The notes: generated by a model not told the origin, from the letters alone. A stretch of 64,000 nucleotides of DNA from Aselliscus stoliczkanus (GCA_033961575.1 CM066731.1:82481501-82545500); one strand, 5' to 3'. Counted from the stretch's first letter, positions 22,178 through 33,920 are shown. Program-made: numbers and translations.

Positions 22178-22260
22178 TCCAGCAGAGTTGGTTGCAAGAA
22201 TTCCAGTGAGCCAGCGGAAGCGGCGACAAGGAAGAAGTAATAGCACAAGACTCGACTGGC
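22169..22260 (-). CDS. DBI: DBI exon 1 (5' UTR plus first three codons)
   Basis: Coding bases are 22177-22169 (Met-Ser-Gln), followed by the donor gtacaa. The upstream 'ttcttgcaaccaactctgctgga' matches the leader I recall for mammalian DBI. The transcription start is not determinable from sequence; about 22250 is an estimate. The ATG was chosen because it joins in phase 0 to exon 2 and gives the conserved MSQAEF start. Confidence 0.88.
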
Positions 22261-22560
22261 AGCGCCGTTAGGGGCGCAGTCACAAGCCTCCCAAATTTCG
22301 CTCGGGCGAGCGAGGGGCAGCCAATCCGAAACCGGCTCTACTCCGGGGGCGTGGCCATTCTCTGAGCGCTGCCAGCTTAGTCGGATCCCACGTGAGGCCG
22401 CTCGCGCACGCGCACGCGCAGAAAGGAGCCGAAGGGGACGCCGGGAACAGGTGGGGATCGCGGAAGTAGGGCGCAGTTTGGGGAGAGGGCGCGTAGGCGT
22501 CAGCGGTTTTAGCCGTAGGCCGCTGTGGGGAGCGGCCCATGGGGCAAAGAGCGGGGCGGG
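22180..22560. promoter_or_regulatory. CpG-rich bidirectional promoter of DBI
   Basis: The region is GC- and CpG-rich and has no TATA box at a useful distance. It contains a CCAAT element (22319-22325, plus strand), a GC box 'gggggcgtggcc' (about 22346-22357), a CACGTG E-box (22389-22394), overlapping NRF1-like 'gcgcacgcgc' repeats (22404-22420) and an ETS-like 'gcggaagt' (about 22459). The plus-strand side beyond 22440 is equally CpG-rich. In human, C2orf76 starts divergently here, so a plus-strand transcript is likely, but no coding exon of it was identified in the window. Confidence 0.7.
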
Positions 22561-24622
22561 GGCGGAGGCCTAGGAGCAGAGACTTAAAGTTGTTTCATTC
22601 AATCCTGTGCGCCGCGTGAAGGGGCCGGGAAAAGCACCCCTGGACCAGGAACGTCAGGCCCGGGGAGGCCCATTGGGCCCCCGTTAGTGTCAGGGATCGA
22701 GAGGATGTACTTGGAGAACTGCGCGATGGTGGGAAGCTGGACTGGTCCCCAGAAAGGCGAAGCCGAGGTCCTCCGCCTGAGCATTTGGCATGTCTGCCCG
22801 TGGCTTTAGTTTCCAGCCTCGTGGCATGTTTTTGTTTGTGGTTCAGTTCTCCATATGGGGCCTTAAAGCCAGGGATAGTGTCTCACTTGTCTTGACTTAA
22901 ACAAACTTGGCCTGAGCCAGGTGCCAAGCAAACATTTCTTTAAGTGAATGACTTAACTTCACAAATATGCACTGAACTTTTTGTCAGGTGACTTGCACCC
23001 TTCTAGGATTTGGGGATACGCAGTGTAATGAACAAAACGTAAATCCTTGCATTCCTTGAACTTACATTGGGGGCATAGTTAATAAAATAAATAGGAAATT
23101 TGTTAGGTCGATAGGAAGTTGGAAGTTTATAGTTTTACATGGGGAGGTGGGGGTGGCGGTAACATCTGAGAAAGCCTTCAAAGGAGAGGAAGGAGCATTT
23201 CAGGTAGAAAATGAGTATAAGGATGTGAGCAGGGTGTGAGGGAAAGAATAGAAGGAGATGAAGCTGGAGAGTTAAGGAGGTGGCAGGCTGGCTAGATGAT
23301 GCAGAGCTTGGTCTTTATAGGGACTTTGCCTTTAATTCTGAGTGAGACTGGAAGTCACAGGTTTTTAGAGCAGAGGAGATGATTGATGAGTCTGAGGGGT
23401 CAGGTCCTTGCAAGGCTGACGTTCTTCACTGAAACAGAAAGGAGCAGCACAGGTGGATGGGAGAGTTTGAGGGTGATGCTCAAGAGACTAAGGGGAGAAT
23501 TTCCTGGTGGTTAGAGAGGAGCTGGGTGAAGGGAGGGGCTTGATGGAAAATTCTCTGGAGATCTTTAAAAAAGAGAGATCATTCCTCTCCATTCCCTAAT
23601 GTGTGACAAGAGGACTGAGCTACAAATCTCAATCCCCAGCCCTCACCCCCCAATTATAGTTGTAGTGTTTGGAAAGTAAGGCCAGGTGGAAGCTTTCAGA
23701 CTACTAACTTAACGTAGGTCAGGCTTTATAAAATGGGAAGAAGTGGAGATACAGTACCAAGGAACAAATCTAGAATCTTCAGTCCATGAATAAATTTTGT
23801 GTGACAAAGCCAAGCCAAGCAGATGAACAGAAGTCTTGGAGTTATTTGGGGAAATTATATTTGAATCGTAAGAAATGTAGGTTTCTTCCAAAGTGACAGT
23901 TCAGAGCTGTTTTTTTCCTTTGAGACCCAGATGAAGCCTGGGTTCACTTTTGCTCCATTATTTGGTGTTTACAGCCTCCTTGCTGGATATTCAGATTATT
24001 GACTCTGTGAGTCAGATTTACAGTCAACTGTGTCACCTCATCAGTAGGTTTTGAGAAAAGGTTACCGTGTTTGGCATATTTGAACAGATTAGGTCCCTTT
24101 GATAATATAGCTCCCCCCAATTCCCCAATAAAAAAAATATTCCTCAAAGATTGGTTGGTGTGATAGAGTTTTGACTGGAATTAAATATTGTAGAAAGCAA
24201 GATTAGTGTTTTAAATTTAACTTGGCATTCTACAGTTCAAGTGGGCTGATTTGTTGGCTGCTTGTTTGGAATATACTCCATAAAAAAACCCATTTTCCAC
24301 AAGGTGGTTTTGTGCCCATGTGAGTCTACAAAAGTTGCTCAAAGCAACTGAAGTGTGCAACTAGTAAGGATTGTAGATCCCAGGGATCAGGATGCTTGCT
24401 AAGTGATCTTGACAAGGAGAAGGAAGAGTGTCTTTCAGGGCCCACCCTAGATCCAGCTGAAGGCATACTTTTTGGCCTGCTTCCTGCTTCACTTCTTAGT
24501 GACCCATTTTTGGTGATCACCACCTATGGAAATGCTACTTTAAGCCCTCCGCTTACTACTTCTACTCCAGGTGATTGGAATGGCATTCTGCTTTTAACAG
24601 AAGGAGATGGAAACAAGCCAGC
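22561..24622. other. Mostly unique sequence downstream of the promoter
   Basis: No coding exon was recognised. If the divergent gene exists this would be its first intron. A small fragment at about 24112-24140 ('ccccaattccccaataaaa') looks like an isolated SINE 3' tail. The short frames at 23709-24147 and 24326-24650 have no family signature. Confidence 0.5.
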
Positions 24623-25893
24623 CTCAAATTTTAATTATTATTATTTTTAATTAATTAATTAATTTATTTTTAAATTGGCCTCAGGTGTACCACACAGTGC
24701 AATAGTTATACTTTTTACCCCTCAAAGTGATGACCCCCCTCCAATTCTCCCCCCCACTCCCCCCCCCATATCATACTATCTATTACAATTCCTTTGACTC
24801 CCTTCCACCGTATAATCCACATCCCGTGACTATATGTTCAATTACAGTTGGTATACAATATTATACAACATCCGTTTCAGGTATACAGTGCAGTGATCAA
24901 GGCTCTCCTCCTTCCATGAAGTGGTCTCCCTAACAAGACAAGTGGCCATCTGACACCCCACAAAATATTTACAACATTATTAATTATATTCCCCGAACTG
25001 ATTTTTATATCCCTGTGGCAATATTGTAGTTACCTATTTATGCTGTCTAATCCCTTCCCCTTCTCCCTCATGCCCACCCCCTCCCAACTAGCAACTCTGT
25101 TTTTCCTCTATATCTATGAGACTGTTTCTATTTACTTTGCTCATTCATTCAGTTTTTCAGATTCCACATATAAGTGAGATCATATGGTATTTGTCTTTCT
25201 CCAACTGACTTATTTCACTTAACATAATAGTCTCTAGGTCCATCCATATCGTTGCAAATGGTACGATTTCGTTCTTCTTTATAGCGGAGTAATACTCCAT
25301 TGTATAAATGTACCTCAGTTTCTTAAGCCAGTCATCTACCGATGGGCATTTCGGTTGTTTCAAAGTCTTGGCTATTGTAAATAGCGCTGCAGTAAACATA
25401 GGGGTGCATTTATTTGTTCGAATTAGCATCTTGGATTCCTCTGGGTAGATACCCAAGAGTGGAATTGCTGGGTCATACGGCAGTTCCATTTCCAGTTTTT
25501 TGAGATACCTCCATACTGATTTCCATAATGGCTGCACCAATTTGCAGTCCCACCAACAGTGCACCAGGGTTCCCTTTTCTCCACACCCTCGCCAACACTT
25601 GTTGTTTGTTGATTTGTTGATGATAGCCATTCTGACTGGAGTGAGGTGGTATCTCATTGTGGTTTTTATTTGCATTTCTCTGATGATTAGTGAGGTTGAA
25701 CATTTTTTCATATGCCTGTTGGCCATCTGTATGTCCTCTTCAGAGAAATGCCTTTTCATAGCCTCTGCCCATTTTTTGATTGGGTTGTTTGTTTTTTTGG
25801 TGTTGAGTTTCATGAGTGTTTTATGAATTTTGGATATCAACCCCTTGTCAGATATATCATTGGCAAATATCTTCTCCCATTCAGTATGCTGCC

Positions 25894-26342
25894 TTTTTTT
25901 TTTTTTTTTTAAGATTTTATTGGGGAATTGGTGGAGGGGAACAGTGTTGGGGAATCGGGGAAGGGGAACAGACAAGTTGCTGTCTTTTTGTTCTTCAGTT
26001 TAGTTGCGGAGGATGTTGCTTCACTGTTGGTATCGTCATTGCGCTCTTCCCAGATGAGGCAGATCGGTCGTTGGCCTCTGGATGTCGCTCACCGCGGCTA
26101 TTGGCAGCTCACGCTTGGCTGCCAGCCGCTCACGCTGGCTGCGGGCCACTCACTGTAGCCTATGGCAGCCCACTGCAGCAGGGGCTGCAGCCCACACCAT
26201 CACAGGGGCTCGCACAGGCCAGCTCCAGGTGGAGCTGTTGTTAGCTGTAGAGGGCAGTGTCACTGGCCCTCATGTGGGATCCGAACTGGGGCCGCTGGCA
26301 TCCCAAAACCAGCGCTTAACCAATGCGCCACTTGGCTGGCCC
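25894..26342 (-). repeat. tRNA-headed SINE inserted in the L1 ORF2
   Basis: A full copy flanked by 'ctgccttttt' / 'ctgcctttttg', in the same orientation as the host L1. It is one of the least diverged copies by eye. Confidence 0.88.
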
Positions 26343-27183
26343 TGCCTTTTTGTTTTATTGATGATTTCCTTTGCTGTGAAAAAACTTTTAAGTTTGATGT
26401 AATCCCATATGTTCATTTTCTCTTTTATTTCCCTGGCCCGAGGGGATATATCAGTAAAAATATTACTCAGGGTAATGTCTGCAAACTTACTCCCTATGTT
26501 TTCTTCTAGGAGTTTTATGGATTCAGGTCTTACAATTAAGTCTTTAATCCATTTTGAGTTTGTTCTTTTATATGGTTTAAGTAGGTGGTCCATTTTCATT
26601 TTTTTGCATGTGTTAGTCCAATTTTCCCAGCACCAATTATTAAATAGACTATCTTTACTCCAATATAAATTATTGCTTCTATTGTCATAGATTAAATGAC
26701 CATATATGGATGGGTTTATTCCTGGGCTCTCTATTCTGTTCCATTGGTCTATGTGTTTGTTTTTATGCCAGTACCATACTGTTTTGATTTCTCTAGCCTT
26801 GTAGTATGTTTTGATGTCAGGTAGTATGATGCCTCCCACTTTGTTCTTATTTCTCAGGATTGCTGTGGCTATTCGGGGTCTTTTGTGGTTCCATATAAAT
26901 TTTAGGATTCTATATTCTATTTCTGAGAAAAATGTCCTTGGTAGTTTGATTGGAATTGCATTGAATCTCTATATTGCCTTAGGTAGTATTGACATTTTAA
27001 CTATATTAATTCTTCCTATCCATGAGCATGGTATGTATTTCCATTTATTTGTATCTTCTTTGATTTCTCTCTTCAGTGTCTCATAATTTTCTGAGTACAG
27101 GTCTTTTCCTTCTTTAGTTAAATTGATTCCTAGATATGTTATTGTTTTAGAAGCAGTTGTAAAAGGGATTGATTTCCTGATTT

Positions 27184-28882
27184 TTTTAAAAATATTTTAA
27201 TGGTTTATGTTTGGATGATATGTCTCCTGCACATGCTTCCCCTGAAACAAAACAACAAAAAAACGGAAAAACCAAAGCAGTTCCTTTCCACATAAGGCAC
27301 AGGACAAAATTAATCCCATTTACATATTCCAGGCAAAAATGAGTGCTTTCCTGGCTTTTGTGTGTTTCTTTTGCTATTACGTGTCTACAGATTATCCATG
27401 CACATTATCCATGACAGAAAATCCCACTGTAATACAAAATAAAATTGTTAATTCTAACTTTTATTCTTATACAATTTGCAGAATAGAGTTAAAATGATTG
27501 CTATAAGTTTTAATGCTGATAACAAGAACTGGACTATCATACAACTGAAATGCAGTGGTGAGCTGAGCAAGTACATTTAAAAATGAAATGACAGACCTGA
27601 TTTTTGTATCTATTTTTCGTTTGGAGAAAATTATAAAGTCAGCAAGCAGTCAAAGATGAAAGAACAAACAGAACAGGTGGACTGGCTAGTTAAGATGAGG
27701 AACAAAAGTATTTGTTTGGAGTTAAAATCGACAGAGTGGTTTATTTTGCAGCAAGAAGAGGAAACGGTGGCGGGTGGTGACTGATGGAACCAGAGGCCGC
27801 TCAGCAACATTTGCTCTTCCAGCCTGCCATGCCACCTCCACTGCTGATATCTACATTCTCACTGTTGGGTTCTTTTACAGGGGTCTTTCGAAGGATATCT
27901 TCTGCTAATGTGAGAACGGCCTTTTCGATGTTTATATTTGCTTTTGGCACTAGTCTCAAAAAATCTAATACCATGCTCCCTTGCAATTTGTTCTCCTTTC
28001 CTTTGGGTACAACTCTTTTATCGTCCATATCACACTTGTTTCCTAGAAACATTCTTTCCACATCTTTATTGGCATGCTCATCTATGTTTCTAAGCCATTT
28101 GCTGATGTTTTCAAAGCTTTTACTATTGGTGATGTCATATACTACCATGATACCCATTGTTCCCCTGTAGTAGGAGGTTGTGATGGTATGAAATTGCTCC
28201 TGGCCTGCCATATCCCATATCTGTAGCTTGATCTTCTTTCCTTGTAATTCAACTGTTTTGATCTTAAAGTCTATTCCTATGGTGGAAATAAAGGTGGTAT
28301 CGAAGGCATCATCCGAAAAACAAAAAATGACACAGGTCTTACCCACTCCCGAGTCCCCGATCAGGAGCAGCTTGAAAAGCAGGTCGTAGGTCTTCTTTGC
28401 CATTGGGAGGAGCAGCTCAGGCGCTTGCCGCTGACGGCCCAACGGATTGGTCCCTCTCACTTGGGTGTTCTCAGGCCGGAGGACCGGGGAAGCGTGGGCA
28501 AAAGGAGGCTCGAAAAGGCTCAGGTGACCTACGAGCAGCCTCGTTGAGGAAGCCTCAACGGTGATGGCATCCAACGGTGGCCTCCGAGGGCGGCGACCAC
28601 AGCTCCGCAGCCTCTCTCTGCCGCTCCGCCCGGTTCCGGGGAGTTGGTCGGGACAAAATGGCCTCCCCTCCCCCCCTTCAGGGTTGCTCGGCCAGGAAGC
28701 TCCCACAGGCGAGCGAGCAAGCTCTGCCTTCAAGGGACCACGGTGGCGTGAGGACAGTCTCTCTCACGGGCGGAATGTCCGCGCTAGAACGCGGTGGTAG
28801 CAGCGAACCGGGGCCCAGAGCCCACGAGCTTAGCTACATAGCCACAGGAAACTGAGCAGCCCCAGCCTGAGCCCTTTTCCCC
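27184..28882 (-). pseudogene. RAB10: RAB10 processed retrocopy with an open 200-codon frame
   Basis: RAB10 is a small GTPase of exocytic and GLUT4 vesicle traffic. This intronless copy contains about 480 bp of GC-rich 5' UTR, a 603-bp frame (28403-27801) and about 600 bp of 3' UTR. It is flanked by the 16-base duplication 'attgatttc(c/a)tgattt' at 27168-27183 and 28883-28898. The frame is open from MAKKTYDLL to the KCC prenylation end, the same 200 residues as RAB10. The P-loop GDSGVGKT, switch I and NKCD (122-125) are intact. Switch II has WDMAGQE (Thr65 to Met) and Arg70 to Gln. A 1-base deletion near 27994-28003 and a 1-base insertion near 27945 cancel each other, so residues 137-153 are read in a wrong frame. 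This destroys the SAK guanine-binding motif (now VPK). Nucleotide binding is probably impaired, so it is called a pseudogene despite the open frame. Confidence 0.9.
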
Positions 28883-31205
28883 ATTGATTTCATGATTTCT
28901 TCTTCTGAGAGTTTATTATTGGTGTATACAAATGCAACTGATTTCTGAATATTAATTTTGTATACTGCTACCTTACCAAATTCGTTTATCAGTTCTAGCA
29001 GTTTTTGGTGGAGTCTTTGCTATTTTCTCTATATAGTATCATGTCATCTACATATAATGACAATTTTACTTCCTCTTTTCCAATTTGGATGCCTTTTCTT
29101 TCATTTTCTTGTCTGATTGCTGTGGCTAGAACTTCCAGAAATATGTTAAATAGAAGTGGTGAAAGTGGGCACCCTTGTCTTGTTCCAGATCTTAAGGGGA
29201 AAGCTTTCAGCCTTTCCCCATTGAGAACGATGTTTGCTGTGGGCTTATCATATATGGTCTTTATTGTGTTGAGATATGATCCCACTATTCCCACTTTGCT
29301 AAGAGTCCTTATCATAAATGGCTGCTGCATTTTGTCAAATGCCTTTTCTGCATCTATTGATATGATCATATGATTTTTATTTTTCATTTTGTTAATGTGA
29401 TGTATTACATGAATTGATTTGCAGATATTGAATCAGCCTTGCATACGAGGAATGAATCCCACTTGATCATGGTGTATGATCTTTTTAATGAGATGCTGAA
29501 TTCGGTTTGCTAGTATTTTGTTGAGAATTTTCCCATCTATGTTCATTAAGGATATTGGCCTGTACTTTTCCTTTTTTGTAATATTTTTGTCTGACTTGGG
29601 AATCAGGGTGATAGTGGCTTCATAGAAAGTGTTTGGGAGCCTGCCCTCCTTCTATATTTTTTGGAATAGTTTGAGGAGAATAGGTATTAATTTTTTTGTG
29701 TGTAGCCATCTGGTCTAGGGCTTTTGTTTGTTGGAAGATTGTTGATTACTGATTCAATTTCTTTGGCAGTAATCAGTCTGTTCGGAGTTTCTGTTTCTTT
29801 TTGGCTCAGACTTGGTAGATTGTATGCTTCTAGAAATTTATCCATTTCTTCCAGATTGTCGAATTCGTTAGCATATAGTTGCTCATAGTATTTTCTTAAA
29901 ATTTTCTGTATTTCTGTAGTATCTGTTGTCACTTCTCCTCTTTCATTTCTGATTTTATTAATTTGGGTCCTCTCTCTCTTTTTCTTGATTTCAATTGATC
30001 TTTTGTATTGTTTTTTTTTGTTCTCTATTTCATTTATTTCTGCTCTGGTCTTTATTATTTCCTTCCTTAAACTCCCTTTAGGCTTGTTTTGCTGTTTTTA
30101 TTTTTTTCAAGTTCCCTTAGGTGTAAAAATAATCTGTTGATTTGAGATTTTTCTTCCTTCTTTAGGTAGGCCTACACTGCTATGAACTTCCCTCTTAGGA
30201 CTACTTTTGCTGCATCCCAGAGATTTTGGGTCGTGGTGTTTTCATTTTCGATTGTCTTGAGATATCTTTTGATTTCTTCCTTGATCTCATTTTTGACCCA
30301 CTCACTGTTTAGTAGAATGTTATTTAGCCACCATGTGTTTGTAAGCTTTCCAGATTTCTTCTTATAATTGATTTCTAGTTTCATAGCATTGTGGTCAGGG
30401 AAGACACTTAATATGATTTTAATCTTCTTAAATTTGTTGAGACTTGTTTTGTGGCCTAACATGTGGTCTATCTTGGAAAATGTTCCATGGGCACTTGAAA
30501 AGAATGTATATTCTGTAGCTTTGGGGTGAAACGCTCTAAAATTATCAATTAAATCCAGCTGGTCTAAAGTGTCATTTAAGGCCACTCTTTCCGTGTTGAT
30601 TTTCAGTCTGGAGGATCTGTCCATTGGTGACAATGGGGTGTTGAAGTCCCCTACTATGATAGTGTTACTGTTGATCTCTGCCTTTATGTCTGTAAAAATC
30701 TGTTTTATATATTTAGGGGCTCCTATGTTGGATGCATAGATGTTTACTAGGGTTATGTCCTCTTGTTGAATTGATCATTATGTAGTGCCCTTCTTTGTCT
30801 TTTATTGTAGTCTTCATTTTAAAGTCTATTTTGTCTGAAATAAGTATTGCTACTCCAGCTTTTTTCTCATTTCCATTTGCATGGAATATCTTATTCCATC
30901 CCTTTACTTTCAGTCTGTGTGTGTCTTTTGATCTGAGATGAGTCTCTTGTAGACAGCATATGCATGGGTCCTGTCTTCTTATCCACTCAGCCACTCTGTG
31001 TCTTTTGATTGGAGCATTTAGCCCATTTCCATTTAAAGTGAGTACTGATAGGTGCATATTTATTGCCATTTTGTTATTTGTGTTTCTTGTCTTCCTGGGT
31101 TAGCTTGTTTTCCCCTTTCTTCTGTTTAAAAAAGCCCTTTTAATTCCTGCAATGCTGGCTTGGTGGTAATGAACTCCTTAAGCTTATTCTTTTCTGAGAA
31201 GCTCT

Positions 31206-32040
31206 TTATCTCTCCTTCAATTTTAAGTGATAGCTGTGCTCTGGGTAGAGCAATCTTGGTTGTAGGCCTTTATTTTGTGTCACTTTGACTATCTCCTGCC
31301 ACTCCCTTCTGGCCTGCAGAGTTTCTAAAGAAAAGTCAGCTGTTAGTCCAATAGGAGTTCCTTTGTATGTAACCTGCTGGCTTTCTCTTGCTGCTTTTAG
31401 GATTCTGTCTTTGTCTTTAAGCTTTGACATTTTAACTATGATGTGTCTTGGTGTGGACCTGTTTGGGTTCAGCTTGTTTGAAACCCTCTGCACTTCCTGG
31501 GCTTATATGTCGATTTCCTTCACCAGGGTAGGGAAGTTTTCAGTCATTATTTCTTTAAATACATTCTCAATCCCTTGCTTCTTCTCTTCTCCTTCTGGTA
31601 TTCCTATGATGTCATTATTGTTGTATTTCATGTTGTCCCAGAGGTCTCTTAAACTATTTTCATTCTTTTTTCTTTTTTTTTCTTTTTGTTGTTCCAGCTG
31701 GGTGATTTTTGCTATTTTGTCTTCTAATTTGCTGATCTACTCCTCTGCTTCATCTGTTCTACTGGTGATTCCTTCGAGTGTGTTCTTCATTTCAGTTATT
31801 GTATTCTTTAGTTCTAACTAGTTGTTTTTTATGGTTTCCCTATCCTTCTTTATGTCCTCGCTAAGTTCCTTAAACATTCTTATCATCAGTGTTCTAAACT
31901 CTGTCTCTGAAAGTTTGGATACCTCTGTTTCATTTAGTTCCATTTCTAGAGTTTTCTTCTGAACCTTTAGTTGGGACATGTTTCTTTGTGTTTTTTTTTC
32001 ATTTTGGCTGTCGTTCTGTGAATGCTTCGATGTATTAGAT
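31206..32040 (-). pseudogene. L1 ORF1 (RNA-binding chaperone), broken
   Basis: The C-terminal half is readable at 31493-31206 (KLKDKDRILKAARE, LQARREWQEIVKV, RLLYPEHSYHLKLKE), which is the conserved RRM/CTD part of L1 ORF1p. The coiled-coil N-terminal half (about 31500-32040) is interrupted by stops. ORF1p coats L1 RNA in the cytoplasmic particle. Confidence 0.85.
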
Positions 32041-33557
32041 AGATCACCTAGAAAGAAGAGAGAAGAAAAAAAAAGAGGTTGGGGGGCTCTCTGTCCTCTT
32101 TAATCTGCAGACCACTTGCTCAGCAATAGAGAGTCTCTGGGCAATTCAGCACCAGCTGGTGGGGGTAAGAGCTTAACGTGTTATACACCAGCCTCTCTCT
32201 CAGGCTTGCAGTGAGCTTTCTGCAATTAGCTGCTGTGTGCTCTGGAACTGTGCTCCCTACGAAAAAAAAAAAAATCTTCACCGGTTGTTGCAGGTTGTCC
32301 GCTACTGCAAAAAACCTCTCTGTGGCCTGCGGAGATGTGAGCCAGGCACTGGGGGCTCAGGGTGACTCTGGCAGCACAGCTCTAGGTGGGTGGGGCAGGC
32401 CCCATTTGATGTGGTCAGTGGCCCCCACCAAGTCAGAGCTGCATGCACTCTGCACCAGCAATCAGTCCACTGGAACTTGCCAGGAAAGCCTTGATTGGAT
32501 CACGCAGGGGCACAGCTCCCTGCCCAACACTCTCAGGAAAGCTCCCCGTCTCAGCCTGTCCCAATCAACTGCTCGCAGATCAGGGTAAGCAGCCTAACAG
32601 CCAATCCCCAGCCTGGCAACTCTGCACAAACAGTGCGGAGAGCGGGGACCCAAGGCAGCTCGCACACTCCTGAGTCTCAGTGAACAGACTGATGCAGCTG
32701 GAGGGAATCCGCTGTGCATTTCCCTGGCTACGCAACACAAGTAGGACAGAGGGTGGGGATCCAATGCGGCTTGCGCACTCCTACATCCCAGTGAGCAGCC
32801 TGATGAAGCGGGTGGGCACCTGCCCAGCGTTTCCCTGGCAACACAGCACAAGCAGGGCGGAGGGTGGGAATCCAAGGCCGCATGCGCATGCATGCACACA
32901 CGCACGCCTGTGCCAAGTTCACCAGACCAATGGGATCCCGGATCTAACTCTCTGTGGGAGGGTCCAACCTTGAAAAAATGGTGCCCTCCTGTACACCGCT
33001 TGTGTGCAATCTCCACACCAGGGGATCAATAGTCCCAAAACCTCCAGCTTCTGCACCAAAGGTGCTCAGTTCAGTCCTTCCCCACAGGCTCCTGGGCCTG
33101 GCTCACACAGCTACTCCCTCCAACAGGAACCAGGTGAGTGCTCACCGGCAAGCGAACCCGTGCGCCAGCCCCACTGATTCTCCAGCCGCTCTCAGCCTCA
33201 CCGAGCCGATTAAAGAGAGTTCTCACTAATTTCTACTGCCTGCTATTGTAGAACTCTTCCTGGCAAAGCAACTCTGGGCTAGTGAGCTCGGTGTGGGGCC
33301 AGAGGGTCTCTCCCCCAACTGGAGAAGCCTCCCCACAGCTGGGGCTTCCCTCATGGGGTTCGCCCTCTCTCGTCTGTGCCCCTCCTACCAGACTTGACGT
33401 GGCCTCCCCTTTAGGTCCTTCGTTTAGAGTTTCTGTTCATCTAGTGTTCAGGGGACTTCCGAGGTTAAATGTTGTATAAATTATTTGTAATTTTGATGTG
33501 ATCCTGGGAGGCAGTCTGGAAAGCATCTGTCTATTCCGCCATCTTACTGGAACCCCC
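32041..33557 (-). promoter_or_regulatory. L1 5' UTR with internal promoter region
   Basis: A GC-rich, non-coding 1.5-kb segment ahead of ORF1, starting with 'ccagtaagatggcgg', which contains a YY1-type 'aagatggcgg' core. Three internal blocks of about 85-90 bp at 32590-32900 resemble each other ('ccctggcaacacagcacaagcagggcggag...'), suggesting a tandem-repeat structure as in other mammalian L1 5' UTRs. Confidence 0.7.
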
Positions 33558-33590
33558 TCAAATTTTAATTTTTTAAAGTAAATTGTAGAA

Positions 33591-33733
33591 TTTTTTTTTT
33601 TTCTGAGCCATCCTGCCACCTGTTGGCAGCTCAACAGCAACTCAGCTCGGGCTGGCCTCGAACCCGCTGTTGCTCAGAGCTCAGCTTGCACTCTTGAGCG
33701 AGCTCTTAACCAACTGAGCCATTCAGCCGGCCC
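33591..33733 (-). repeat. Truncated compound SINE
   Basis: Only the head and part of a second tRNA-like unit remain. It is flanked by 'taaagtaaattgtagaa' / 'taaagtaaattttagag', a target-site duplication of about 17 bp. Confidence 0.8.
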
Positions 33734-33920
33734 TAAAGTAAATTTTAGAGTATATTTGGTCAATCAATTATATGAATGTTTCATTCTGTATTTGGAAAGG
33801 AAATTATTTTCATTTCCTGAGAAAGTGCAAGTTCCTCAACTCTGTTTATATCCATGTTAGCAACTGTCACATTTTGTAATTATGTTATTTACAGTCATTT
33901 TTATTTTATTTTATTTTTTA

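Larger units (their letters stand above)
25157..31069 (-). pseudogene. L1 ORF2 (endonuclease/reverse transcriptase), broken
   Basis: The endonuclease domain starts at 31069 with MAINMHLSVLTLNGNGLNAP and contains the CLQETHL active-site motif. The reverse transcriptase core is at 28995-29387 and includes the [15 protein letters not shown] motif and YVDD in place of the usual FADD. The C-terminal cysteine region and end ([11 protein letters not shown]) are at 25157-25975. The frame is broken at about 30770, 30170, 29690 and elsewhere, and by the two insertions. ORF2 supplies nicking and reverse transcription for target-primed retrotransposition; this copy is dead. Confidence 0.9.
24624..33570 (-). 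mobile_element. Full-length L1 (LINE-1), interrupted by a SINE and a RAB10 retrocopy
   Basis: The 15-base repeat 'cctcaaattttaatt' at about 24622-24636 and 33556-33570 is the target-site duplication. On the minus strand the element starts at 33557 with 'gggggttccagtaagatggcggaata', a typical L1 5' end. The 5' UTR (about 33557-32050) is followed by ORF1, ORF2 and a 3' UTR ending at 24650 in an AT-rich tail. Removing the SINE (25894-26342) and the retrocopy (27184-28882) leaves about 6.8 kb, normal for a complete L1. ORF1 and ORF2 carry several stops and frameshifts, so it cannot move autonomously now. Confidence 0.92.

Noticed and set aside
25157..25975. A functional reverse transcriptase gene (272 codons)
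   Set aside because: It is only the C-terminal part of a broken L1 ORF2 interrupted elsewhere by stops and insertions.
31285..31821. 178-codon plus-strand frame rich in Ser, Leu and Phe
   Set aside because: It is the antisense of the L1 ORF1 region; such hydrophobic frames are a by-product of A-rich L1 coding strands.
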